A stretch of 6,212 nucleotides of DNA from Paludibacteraceae bacterium (GTDB taxonomy: Bacteria; Bacteroidota; Bacteroidia; Bacteroidales; Paludibacteraceae), in assembly GCA_023227695.1 (NCBI GenBank), contig JALNVE010000191.1, forward strand, positions 1 to 6,212, read 5' to 3'. Under the pieces are notes generated by a model, which was not told where the DNA came from, ran no database searches, and worked only from the letters and a program-made list of their open reading frames with translations. A program made the translations under genes and the position numbers. Of the stretch, positions 1 through 6,093 are shown one piece after another (the stretch's first letter is position 1; every line of letters begins with the position of its first letter).

Positions 1-1
1 A

Positions 2-655
2 ATGATAAAAGCAAATAATATTAATAAGAGTTTTGGACAGTTGAACGTTTTAAAAAACGTCAACATAAATGTTCAGAAAGGAGAATTCGTCACCATTATG
101 GGTCCAAGTGGAGCGGGAAAGACTACTCTTCTGCAAATTTTGGGAACGTTAGATAAACCAGATTCCGGTTCCATCTCCATCAATGGAATGTCGCCTTTGG
201 ATCTTTCCGAAAAAGAATTGTCTACATTTAGGAACACACACATAGGCTTTGTTTTCCAGTTTCATCAGCTCCTCCCTGAATTCACTGCAATGGAAAATAT
301 CATGATTCCTGCTTTAATAGGAAACAAATTAAAAGAAGAAGCAAAAGAAAGAGCAATGGAACTCCTCTCTTTTCTAAACATCGCAGAGAGGGCTAATCAT
401 AAGCCTAATGAATTATCAGGAGGTGAAAAACAACGGGTTGCTGTAGCTCGCGCTTTAATGAACAAGCCTGATGTTATTTTCGCAGATGAACCTTCTGGAA
501 GTTTGGATTCTAAAAACAAGGAAGAACTTCACAAACTATTTCTAAATCTCAAGGAGGACTTTGGGCAAACATTGGTAATAGTTACCCACGACCCTGAATT
601 GGCCTCTATTTCAGATAGAGTAATTCACATGCAAGACGGAGTAATCATCGACTAA
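2..655 (+). CDS. lolD: LolD-type ABC transporter ATP-binding protein (lipoprotein release)
   Basis: This is a 217-residue ABC ATPase of the LolD/MacB/FtsE class. In that family the ATPase powers the inner-membrane LolCE (or MacB-like) permease, which extracts lipoproteins from the inner membrane and hands them to the periplasmic chaperone LolA. Visible motifs in order: Walker A GPSGAGKT at residues 34-41, Q-loop Gln86 within FVFQFHQLLPEFTAMEN (the stretch typical of LolD), signature LSGGE at 138-142, Walker B with catalytic Glu163 (VIFADE), D-loop SLD at 167-169 and H-loop His196. The length is normal and there is no fused membrane domain, so a separate permease is needed; none is in this window. 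The ATG lies one base from the window edge, but the protein begins in the usual way for the family, so it is probably complete. LolD versus another member of the class is inferred from the Q-loop region. The lipoprotein genes downstream are a thematic neighbour but are separated by a promoter. Confidence 0.85.
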   Translation: MIKANNINKSFGQLNVLKNVNINVQKGEFVTIMGPSGAGKTTLLQILGTLDKPDSGSISINGMSPLDLSEKELSTFRNTHIGFVFQFHQLLPEFTAMENIMIPALIGNKLKEEAKERAMELLSFLNIAERANHKPNELSGGEKQRVAVARALMNKPDVIFADEPSGSLDSKNKEELHKLFLNLKEDFGQTLVIVTHDPELASISDRVIHMQDGVIID

Positions 656-714
656 AAATCTGTTTCTGTTTTCAACCAAAAAACATCTATTTTGCTGAAA
701 AAGAGAAATAAATA

Positions 715-744
715 CTTTCATTTCCACAAAATAAATTATTTTTG
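715..744 (+). promoter_or_regulatory. Bacteroidota-type promoter for the DUF4197/comF/lipoprotein block
   Basis: TATTTTTG at 737-744 matches the TAnnTTTG -7 element of the primary sigma factor of Bacteroidota. A weak -33 candidate, TTTC at 715-718, lies 18 bases upstream. Transcription would start near 750, leaving a leader of about 55 bases before the ATG at 805. The 149-base gap after lolD shows no clear terminator hairpin, so read-through from lolD is also possible. Confidence 0.5.
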
Positions 745-804
745 TGATTCGATAACGGAAAAAATTGATATGAAAAAATAATTACAAACTAATTATAATA
801 TAAT

Positions 805-1650
805 ATGATGAAAACAATCAAATCTATATTCATTACTTTACTTTTACTGTTATGCTGTTCAAGCTGTGACGAAGGCTCAGTTGGAAATTTGGATAATTTA
901 TTCAGCAACGACGATACCGTTGGCGCATTAAAAGAGGCTTTGACAATTGGTGCAACAACAGCTTCTACTGAATTAGGTAAAGAAGGCGGATATCTGAATG
1001 ATAGCCTAGTAAGGATAGCCTTACCTCAAGAGACAAACACTTTGTTCGATATCATTGGCCAGTTACAGCAATCACCAGCAGGTAATTTGCTTTTGAATGC
1101 AGTTGGCATATCAGACAATTTGGAGAACACAATGACTACTTTGATTAACAAAGCCGCGGAAGACGCAGCACCAAAAGCTGTCAACGTATTCAAAACAGCT
1201 ATCACTGGCATTACAATTGCAGACGGTGAATCCATTCTTTTTGGCGCAAACAATGCAGCAACAACTTATCTTCAAAACAAGACATTCACAGGTTTACAAA
1301 GTGCATTCAACCCTACGATAACAGAATCTCTTTCTAATGTAAGTTTTGGTGGATATAATGCAAATCAAGCATGGGAAGCTGTCACTACACAATACAACAA
1401 ATTAATGAATGCAAAGGAGTCTACTGCAGGCAACGCTGCCATGGTTGCATTACAACTAGCTGATTCAGACTCTTACAACAAAATTTCAAGCATGCAAGGT
1501 TTAGAAACAAATCTTGCTGATTACGTAACAGACAAAGCTTTGGATGGCCTTTTCTCTAAAGTAGCAAATAAAGAATTAGACATCAGGACCAACGCTGCAG
1601 CAAGAACTTCAGACTTGCTAAAGGACGTATTTGGAAGACTTGACAAATAA
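805..1650 (+). CDS. DUF4197 lipoprotein, copy 1
   Basis: This is a 281-residue predicted lipoprotein. Residues 1-20 form a short basic and then Leu-rich signal peptide ending in CCSSC, with Cys21 the likely acylated residue (Cys17 and Cys18 are alternatives). The residues after it (DEGSVGN) do not resemble the Asp-rich surface-export signal, so the protein probably faces the periplasm. From residue 37 the mature part fits DUF4197: VGALKEAL, GGYLND, RIALP, the INKAAEDAAPKA stretch (114-125), NNAATTYL (149-156), AFNPTI (167-172), DYVTDKALDGLF (239-250) and the C-terminal IRTNAAARTSDLLK region. The function of DUF4197 is unknown. The mature part is about 70% identical, counted by eye, to the product at 2409-3269, while the N-termini are unrelated. 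The first of two adjacent ATGs is taken as the start. The broken comF begins 24 bases downstream, probably in the same transcript. Confidence 0.88.
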   Translation: MMKTIKSIFITLLLLLCCSSCDEGSVGNLDNLFSNDDTVGALKEALTIGATTASTELGKEGGYLNDSLVRIALPQETNTLFDIIGQLQQSPAGNLLLNAVGISDNLENTMTTLINKAAEDAAPKAVNVFKTAITGITIADGESILFGANNAATTYLQNKTFTGLQSAFNPTITESLSNVSFGGYNANQAWEAVTTQYNKLMNAKESTAGNAAMVALQLADSDSYNKISSMQGLETNLADYVTDKALDGLFSKVANKELDIRTNAAARTSDLLKDVFGRLDK

Positions 1651-1662
1651 AAGCTCAATTAA

Positions 1663-1677
1663 AGAGGCAAAAAATTG
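1663..1677 (+). promoter_or_regulatory. Shine-Dalgarno-like AGAGG and TTG start of comF
   Basis: AGAGG at 1663-1667 sits seven bases before a TTG at 1675. An in-frame TAA at 1660-1662 rules out any earlier start, and the next ATG in frame (1915) would remove the zinc-ribbon cysteines. TTG is therefore the only start that gives the whole ComF N-terminus. A purine-rich box is unusual among the other starts in this window and may compensate for the weak start codon. Confidence 0.5.
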
Positions 1678-2376
1678 AACAAGTTTAAGCCAACTGAACT
1701 ATTTAAAGATTTCATTAATCTATTCTACCCCAAACTTTGCTTTGGATGTGGAAATGCATTGTTCAAAGGCGAAAAGTTCATTTGTCTCCATTGCCTTAAT
1801 AATCTAGCGCGGACAAAATACCACACTATTGAAGGCAACAGCGTAGAACAGAGGTTCTACGGGAAAGTTGAAGTACAGCACGCAACCTCTTTTCTCTACT
1901 TTGAAAAGAAATCCATGACTCAAAAATTCATGCACGAGATATAATACAAAGGAGAAAAAGAGCTAGGCGAACATTTAGGTAAGATTTTTGGTGCAGACTT
2001 AAAAAGAAGCTGGTTTGACGAAATTGACGCTATAATTCCAGTTCCTTTACATTCAAAAAGATTAAAAGAACGTGGATATAACCAAAGTGAATGGATTGCC
2101 CAAGGAATAGCCCAATCAATGGGTAAACCACTCATAACAGATGCTTTAATACGAGAAGCAGCGACTCAAACGCAAACAAAAAAAGGTGTTTATGAACGGT
2201 GGCAGAACGTAAATGGCATTTTCAAAGTTATCAACCCAACAAAAATAGAAAACAAGCATATACTTGTTATAGACGATGTAATAACAACAGGCGCTACCAT
2301 TGAAGCTTGCATATCTGCACTTATCTCTGCAGATGGTGTCAAAGTTAGTGTTGCAACGTTGGCAGTGGCTGAATAA
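1675..2376 (+). pseudogene. comF: ComF family phosphoribosyltransferase-like protein, interrupted by one in-frame TAA
   Basis: Read through a single TAA at 1942-1944, this is a normal-length ComF protein of 233 codons. The N-terminal part has a double CxxC zinc ribbon (Cys22, Cys25, Cys37, Cys40) and the FYGKVEVQHATSFLYF stretch typical of the family. After the stop, in the same frame, come YKGEKELGEHLG, IPVPLH, the RGYNQS motif, a YERWQNVNG stretch and the PRPP-binding loop VIDDVITTGAT (about residues 198-208). In relatives the position of the stop is usually Lys in a (L/I)KYKG motif, so AAA to TAA by one transversion explains it. ComF proteins act in DNA uptake in naturally competent bacteria. 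Here translation should end at residue 89, before the phosphoribosyltransferase fold, so loss of function is the likely reading. No ATG restart lies near the stop; the first in-frame ATG is at 2119. A sequencing error remains possible because the rest of the frame is undamaged. Confidence 0.88.
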
Positions 2377-2408
2377 CTCTGATTATTAAATTATTAACAA
2401 ATCAAAAC

Positions 2409-3269
2409 ATGAACGTTAAATTTTTCTCTTTATTATTAATTATTTTCTTAGGTCTAAGCCTAGGGTTCACATCTTGTTCTAGTGACGATAATGATGATGA
2501 CGACAAGATAGAAAACAACGACGAAGAAAGTGATACTGTTGGGGCATTAAAAGAGGCTTTGCTTATTGGTGCAGCAACAGCTTCTACAGAATTAGGTAAA
2601 GATGGCGGATATCTAAATGATAGTTTAGCTAGGATAGCCTTACCTGAAGAGATAAACTCATTTTTCGAAACAATTGGAAAGTTAAAACAATCAAAAGCTG
2701 GTGATTCACTTTTGAATATAGTAGGAATATCAGCAGACGATTTAGAAAACACAATGACTACTTTAATCAACAAAGCTTCAGAAGACGCAGCAGCAAAAGC
2801 CGTCAACGTATTCAAAACAATCATTGTAGATATGAATATTTCTGATGAGGAATCCATTCTTTTTGGCGAAAACAATGCAGCGACCAAATATCTTTACAAT
2901 AATTCATTCTATGATTTACAATCTGCTTTCAAACCTACCATTACCGAATCGCTTTCTAATGTAAGTTTTGATGGTCTCAATGTAAATCAAGCATGGGAAA
3001 CTGTCACTACGCAATACGGATATTTAATGGATTGCGAGAGCCTTGGAGGTAACGATGCTATGCTTGAATTAAAACTAGTTGATCCAGACTCTTATAACAA
3101 AATCATAAACATGAAAAGTTTGGAAATAGACCTTGCTGACTACGTAACAGAAAAAGCTCTGAATGGTCTTTTATATAAAATAGCAAACAAAGAATTAGAC
3201 ATCAGAACAAATGCGGCGTCTAGAACATCAGACTTGCTAAAGAACATATTTGGAAAACTTGACAAATAA
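2409..3269 (+). CDS. DUF4197 surface-type lipoprotein, copy 2 (chimeric gene)
   Basis: This is a 286-residue predicted lipoprotein. Residues 1-22 form the signal peptide ending in GFTSC, with Cys23 acylated. It is followed by SSDDNDDDD, which fits the Asp-rich lipoprotein export signal that sends Bacteroidota lipoproteins to the outer face of the outer membrane. From residue 42 (DTVGALKEA) the protein is DUF4197 of unknown function, about 70% identical to the product at 805-1650 and sharing NKASEDAAAKAVNVF (121-135), NNAATKYL (155-162), AFKPTI (173-178), DYVTEKAL (244-251) and the C-terminal IRTNAASRTSDLL block. Its first 36 or so residues instead match the start of the product at 3452-3883. 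The gene is therefore a fusion of one gene's 5' end to another's body, the expected product of a tandem duplication joint. The 32-base upstream gap lacks a recognisable promoter, so cotranscription from the upstream genes is likely. Confidence 0.88.
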   Translation: MNVKFFSLLLIIFLGLSLGFTSCSSDDNDDDDKIENNDEESDTVGALKEALLIGAATASTELGKDGGYLNDSLARIALPEEINSFFETIGKLKQSKAGDSLLNIVGISADDLENTMTTLINKASEDAAAKAVNVFKTIIVDMNISDEESILFGENNAATKYLYNNSFYDLQSAFKPTITESLSNVSFDGLNVNQAWETVTTQYGYLMDCESLGGNDAMLELKLVDPDSYNKIINMKSLEIDLADYVTEKALNGLLYKIANKELDIRTNAASRTSDLLKNIFGKLDK

Positions 3270-3558
3270 AAAGTTCAACAAAAGAGATAAAAAATCGGAA
3301 AACAAACATATACTCGTTGTAGACGATGTAATAACAACAGGCGCTACCATTGAAGCTCGCATATCAGCACTTATCTCTGCAGAAGGAGTTAAAGTAATCG
3401 TTGGCAGTGGCTGAAAAAAATTGATTATTAACTTTTTAAACAAATCAAAACATGAATACTAATTTTTTTTCTTTCTTACTAATTCTTTTCTTAGGTTTAA
3501 GCCTAGGTTTCACATCTTGTTCAAGCGATGATGACGATGATGAAGACAAGACTGAAAA
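2532..3558 (+). repeat. Tandem duplication, copy 2, with internal deletion
   Basis: This is the second copy of the segment at 913-2514. It contains the DUF4197 mature region, a comF reduced to its last 120 or so bases, the intergenic spacer, and the signal peptide region of the gene at 3452. About 565 bases corresponding to 1675-2240 are missing. The deletion endpoints in the intact copy are both A-rich (AAAAAATT near 1670-1676 and AAAAATAG near 2241-2248), which suggests deletion by short-repeat slippage. Confidence 0.8.
3290..3414 (+). pseudogene. comF 3' remnant (PRPP-loop fragment)
   Basis: This fragment matches about 2241-2372 of the comF gene upstream at roughly 90% of bases. It still encodes the PRPP loop (VVDDVITTGAT) and the helix after it, with Cys changed to Arg (EARISALIS). 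It has no start codon, no zinc ribbon and no substrate-binding half. Near its end about 8 bases are missing (between the repeated GTTG and CGTTG strings of the parent), shifting the frame so that it ends at TGA 3412-3414 instead of in VATLAVAE. It is a dead remnant of the duplicated comF. It fills most of the 182-base gap between the chimeric DUF4197 gene and the next lipoprotein gene. Confidence 0.85.
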
Positions 3559-3883
3559 TCCGACAGACACTCAAACTTCTTATACAAAAGGAGAAGAAAT
3601 AGGCAAAGAATTCATGCAAGCTTACGATGGATACAAGAATGCTGAAGGTACAATTGAAGAAACAAAAGCAGGACTTCAGCTTTTGTCTGTTTACACAAAA
3701 TACAAAACAAACAAAAATGATGCAGAGTGGAAAAAAGGATTCATTGCAGGAGCTGTAAAAACTGATGCTCAGAAATCCGAGAAACTTTCTGCTTTATTAG
3801 ACACTGATTTGGATTTCAGTTCAGTAACTGGTATTGCAAATGCCATAACTGAACTTGATAAGATATTTTTACAGGGTAATTAA
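3452..3883 (+). CDS. Small surface-type lipoprotein with Asp-rich export signal, unknown function
   Basis: This is a 143-residue predicted lipoprotein of no family I recognise. The signal peptide (1-22, Phe/Leu-rich) ends in GFTSC, with Cys23 acylated and followed by SSDDDDDED, a strong match to the Bacteroidota surface-export signal. The mature part is short, Lys/Glu-rich, probably helical, and has no further Cys. A DAEWKKGFIAGA stretch at 90-101 resembles AADWKTGFIKAG in the next gene product, and both have a Tyr-x-x-Gly at residues 44-47 and a DTD near the C-terminus, so the two are probably distant paralogues. The 5' end (about residues 1-36) is nearly the same as that of the chimeric DUF4197 gene at 2409, because the duplication joint lies just after it; this gene is the probable donor. 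The start is the first ATG and has the same A-rich upstream sequence as at 2409. Codons 4-7 include a run of eight T (3463-3470). Confidence 0.82.
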   Translation: MNTNFFSFLLILFLGLSLGFTSCSSDDDDDEDKTENPTDTQTSYTKGEEIGKEFMQAYDGYKNAEGTIEETKAGLQLLSVYTKYKTNKNDAEWKKGFIAGAVKTDAQKSEKLSALLDTDLDFSSVTGIANAITELDKIFLQGN

Positions 3884-3901
3884 CATTTATTTGTCACGTC
3901 C

Positions 3902-4441
3902 ATGAAGAACCTGATTTTTTTTACGTCACTCCTGCTTGCAGGTAGTTCTTTACTCTATTCTTGCGACAAGGATGGGGAAAAGGTAGAAAACGAAATGAGC
4001 ACAGAGTATCCCATGCCAACATCCGACTTTTATAAATTAGGATACGGAGAGGGTGAAAACTTCGGAAAGGGTCTTTTAGCAATAAAGGACACGGTCAACG
4101 TAGCTTATAAATCAGCAGAAAAAGGATTTCCTTTTGACTCTCTGACATTCAAAGGCATGTTGGTTCCTACTATTTCGGCTTGTCAAAGATCATTCGAACT
4201 ATACCAAAAGAACAGTTTGGATTCTTTAAAGTCTGCCGCTGACTGGAAAACAGGTTTTATCAAAGCAGGCATGGAAAAAATTGGCATTAATGATACTGCT
4301 ATGATGAATAGAATCTTGAAGTTCTATTCTCAAATGGACACTGATAGCATCATTAATTCATCCAACATTCAAAATGCTTTCGAGATTGTAAAAATTCAGG
4401 GTGGCAAATTACCAAAATTGACAAACGAAAAGGTTCTATAA
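3902..4441 (+). CDS. Small lipoprotein, probable distant paralogue of the preceding gene
   Basis: This is a 179-residue predicted lipoprotein of no family I recognise. The signal peptide (1-20) ends in LYSC, with Cys21 acylated. The following DKDGEK is acidic but not a clear surface-export signal, so the side of the membrane is open. The mature part is probably helical. Residues 112-123 (AADWKTGFIKAG) match DAEWKKGFIAGA of the preceding product in spacing and in the core W-K-x-G-F-I, with Tyr44-x-x-Gly47 before it and MDTD (145-148) after it. Overall identity is otherwise low. The gene starts 18 bases after the previous stop, so the two are very likely cotranscribed, and a strong terminator follows 20 bases after its end. 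Codons 4-8 contain a run of eight T (3915-3922). The first ATG is used; the signal peptide starts directly with MKN, as expected. Confidence 0.8.
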   Translation: MKNLIFFTSLLLAGSSLLYSCDKDGEKVENEMSTEYPMPTSDFYKLGYGEGENFGKGLLAIKDTVNVAYKSAEKGFPFDSLTFKGMLVPTISACQRSFELYQKNSLDSLKSAADWKTGFIKAGMEKIGINDTAMMNRILKFYSQMDTDSIINSSNIQNAFEIVKIQGGKLPKLTNEKVL

Positions 4442-4461
4442 TAAGAATCTACATCCAACTT

Positions 4462-4500
4462 AAGCGCAGGGTCTATTCGAACCTTGCGCTTTCTTTTTTA
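4462..4500 (+). terminator. Intrinsic terminator after the lipoprotein block
   Basis: An 11-base-pair stem (AAGCGCAGGGT pairing with ACCTTGCGCTT, one G-U pair) encloses an eight-base loop and is followed by TCTTTTTT. It sits 20 bases after the last lipoprotein stop codon and marks the end of that transcript. Confidence 0.88.
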
Positions 4501-4572
4501 CATCAAGCTGTTTTTCGTCCAGAATCTTATATGTTTAAAACCTACGCGATTCTCTCTTAATCAAAAAAACAC

Positions 4573-4580
4573 TACATTTG
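4573..4580 (+). promoter_or_regulatory. Bacteroidota-type -7 box for hisH-hisF
   Basis: TACATTTG matches the TAnnTTTG consensus exactly. No good -33 TTTG is visible at the expected distance. It lies after the upstream terminator and before hisH, giving a leader of about 45 bases. The remainder of the 189-base gap (4442-4630) holds the terminator and a weak A/T-rich inverted repeat at 4587-4607. Confidence 0.6.
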
Positions 4581-4630
4581 CAAAAAAGAAAGAGATAAAT
4601 TCTTTCTAAAACAAATTGTAATTCAAGAAT

Positions 4631-5230
4631 ATGAGGATCGTAATCATTAAATACAATGCAGGAAACATCTTTTCTGTAGACTATGCGATGAAACGTTTAG
4701 GCGTTGAAGCAGAAATCACAGGAGACTTGGAAAAGATAAAAGCTGCCGACAAAGTGATTTTTCCAGGTGTAGGTGAAGCTGAAACAACCATGAACTACCT
4801 TAAAGAGCAACATTTGGACACTCTTATAAAGGATCTAAAGCAACCGGTTTTAGGCATCTGTATCGGCATGCAACTGCTCTGCAAATCATCAGAAGAGGCT
4901 ATTTCTGGCAAAGTAGATTGTTTAGGCATTTTCGACGAAGAGGTGAAACTTTTTATTCCTGATGCACAGACACACAAAGTACCTCACATGGGATGGAACA
5001 CGATTCAGGTTTCTGACTCTCCCCTCTTCAAGGGATTACCTGAAAACCCGTATTTCTATTATGTACACAGTTACTACGCGACTACAGGCAAGGACACTAT
5101 AGCAACGACAGAATACATTCATCCATTCAGTGCATCTCTGCACAAGAATAATTTCCATGCCGTTCAGTTCCACCCTGAAAAGAGCGGGAAGATGGGAGAA
5201 ATAGTTCTTAATAATTTCCTCTCTTTATAA
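4631..5230 (+). CDS. hisH: Imidazole glycerol phosphate synthase, glutamine amidotransferase subunit
   Basis: This class I glutamine amidotransferase (199 residues, normal length) hydrolyses glutamine and passes ammonia to HisF for the fifth step of histidine synthesis in the cytoplasm. The catalytic triad is visible: Cys77 in GICIGMQLL, and His181 and Glu183 in VQFHPEKS. The oxyanion-strand motif PGVGEA (45-50), PHMGWN (118-123) and YYVHSYY (143-149) are all typical of HisH. The ATG start gives the expected MRIVIIKYNAGN opening. hisF follows 35 bases downstream and encodes the partner subunit. In many Bacteroidota hisA lies between the two; here it does not. Confidence 0.96.
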   Translation: MRIVIIKYNAGNIFSVDYAMKRLGVEAEITGDLEKIKAADKVIFPGVGEAETTMNYLKEQHLDTLIKDLKQPVLGICIGMQLLCKSSEEAISGKVDCLGIFDEEVKLFIPDAQTHKVPHMGWNTIQVSDSPLFKGLPENPYFYYVHSYYATTGKDTIATTEYIHPFSASLHKNNFHAVQFHPEKSGKMGEIVLNNFLSL

Positions 5231-5265
5231 TAACAGATTGCATCACAATTTAATCATACAGACAC

Positions 5266-6027
5266 GTGTTAGCAAAAAGAATCATTCCGTGCTTGGATAT
5301 TAAGGACGGACAAACCGTAAAAGGAATAAACTTCGTAAACATACGTAACGTAGGCGATCCGGTTGAGTTGGGTGCCGAATATAGCCGTCAAGGTGCCGAC
5401 GAATTGGTATTTTTGGACATTACAGCTTCTCACGAAGGAAGAAAAACTTTCGTTGATCTGGTTAAGAGAATTGCCCAAAACATCAGCATTCCGTTCACCG
5501 TTGGTGGAGGTATTCACGAATTAAAAGATGTGGACACTCTTCTTTGTGCTGGAGCAGACAAGGTCTCTATCAACTCAGCAGCCATCAAAAATCCAAACCT
5601 CATTACAGAGGTTGCAAAGAATTTCGGTAGTCAAGTCGCTACTGTTGCTATCGATGCTAAATTTGAAAATGGCGAGTGGACCTGTTTCTTGAATGGAGGA
5701 AGAATAGCAACAGATAAAAAGCTCTTCTCATGGGCCAAAGAGGCACAAGAGAGAGGTGCGGGTGAAATCCTATTCACGAGCATGAATCATGACGGAGTAA
5801 AGCAAGGTTTTGCCAACGAAGCATTAGCAGAACTTTCCACTTCTTTGTCCATTCCTGTGATTGCATCTGGAGGTGCAGGAACAATGGAACACTTCAAAGA
5901 TGTATTTACCAAAGGAAAAGCAGACGCAGCTTTAGCCGCTAGCATTTTCCATTTTCATGAGATAGCCATTCCAGACTTAAAAGAATACCTTTCAAACGAA
6001 GGAATAGCTGTTCGTAGAAGTATATAA
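5266..6027 (+). CDS. hisF: Imidazole glycerol phosphate synthase, cyclase subunit
   Basis: This (beta/alpha)8-barrel cyclase (253 residues, normal length) uses ammonia from HisH to convert PRFAR into imidazole glycerol phosphate and AICAR, linking histidine and purine synthesis. The catalytic acids are both present: Asp11 in CLDIKDG and Asp130 in AIDAK. Phosphate-binding and barrel motifs are intact: FLDITAS (49-55), TVGGGI (78-83), DKVSIN (98-103), GAGEILFTS (164-172) and ASGGAG (200-205), with Asp176. The start is GTG at 5266, which gives the canonical MLAKRIIPCLD opening; no ATG in frame fits. The protein aligns well with classical HisF, which argues for true histidine synthesis and not a specialised paralogue. 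It shares the hisH promoter and ends at its own terminator. Confidence 0.96.
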   Translation: MLAKRIIPCLDIKDGQTVKGINFVNIRNVGDPVELGAEYSRQGADELVFLDITASHEGRKTFVDLVKRIAQNISIPFTVGGGIHELKDVDTLLCAGADKVSINSAAIKNPNLITEVAKNFGSQVATVAIDAKFENGEWTCFLNGGRIATDKKLFSWAKEAQERGAGEILFTSMNHDGVKQGFANEALAELSTSLSIPVIASGGAGTMEHFKDVFTKGKADAALAASIFHFHEIAIPDLKEYLSNEGIAVRRSI

Positions 6028-6040
6028 AGAAAGCAGACAT

Positions 6041-6085
6041 AAAAAAAGCTTGTCTATTGAACATCAATGGACAAGCCTTTTTGTT
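6041..6085 (+). terminator. Intrinsic terminator after hisF
   Basis: A stem of 12-13 base pairs (CTTGTCTATTGA at 6049-6060 with TCAATGGACAAG at 6064-6075, one T-G pair, extended by G6048-C6076) has a three-base loop, an A-run before it and CTTTTTG after it. The A-run and T-run would let it act in both directions. It ends the hisH-hisF transcript and lies just before the insertion sequence. Confidence 0.9.
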
Positions 6086-6093
6086 TTATATAA

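Larger units (their letters stand above)
913..2514 (+). repeat. Tandem duplication, copy 1 (DUF4197 mature part through comF to next signal peptide)
   Basis: This segment is repeated at 2532-3558. Two blocks match: 913-1674 (DUF4197 mature coding region plus the gap to comF) against 2532-3289, and about 2241-2514 (3' end of comF, intergenic region, and the signal peptide with export signal of the next gene) against 3290-3558. Bases 1675-2240, most of comF, have no counterpart in copy 2. The block lengths agree within 5 bases (762 versus 758, 274 versus 269). A short shared string, CAACGACGA, lies near the left boundary of copy 1 and at the junction in the chimeric gene, a possible microhomology used in the duplication. 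Boundaries are approximate because they were aligned by eye. Confidence 0.8.

Noticed and set aside
770..781. A three-codon reading frame (ATG AAA AAA TAA) in the leader of the first DUF4197 gene, as a possible leader peptide.
   Set aside because: It is too short to support, has no ribosome site, and A-rich leaders produce such frames by chance.
1026..1253. Open frames on the minus strand inside the DUF4197, comF, hisH and hisF genes (for example here, 2402-2887 and 5269-5517).
   Set aside because: They lie wholly or mostly opposite well-supported genes and show no recognisable domain; the frames within the two DUF4197 copies resemble each other only because the genes are paralogous.
1945..2376. 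The second half of comF as a separate, reinitiated gene.
   Set aside because: No ATG, GTG or TTG in frame lies near the stop; the first ATG (2119) would omit the IPVPLH and RGYNQS motifs, so a functional product is unlikely.
3892..3901. TGTCACGTCC occurs here and again at 6094-6103, where it begins the candidate IS end; it could suggest an IS scar between the two small lipoprotein genes.
   Set aside because: Ten-base matches are expected many times by chance in a window of this size, the flanks differ, and no other IS sequence lies here.
4587..4607. Inverted repeat AGAAAGA / TCTTTCT in the hisH leader as a regulatory hairpin.
   Set aside because: Seven mostly A-T pairs with a seven-base loop form a weak stem, and there is no His-codon leader peptide or T-box signature beside it.
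4631..6027. hisH-hisF without hisA as a specialised pair for acetamidino-sugar formation in surface polysaccharide synthesis.
   Set aside because: No WbpG-like amidotransferase or sugar genes are present, and HisF keeps both cyclase acids (Asp11, Asp130) and aligns as a classical HisF.
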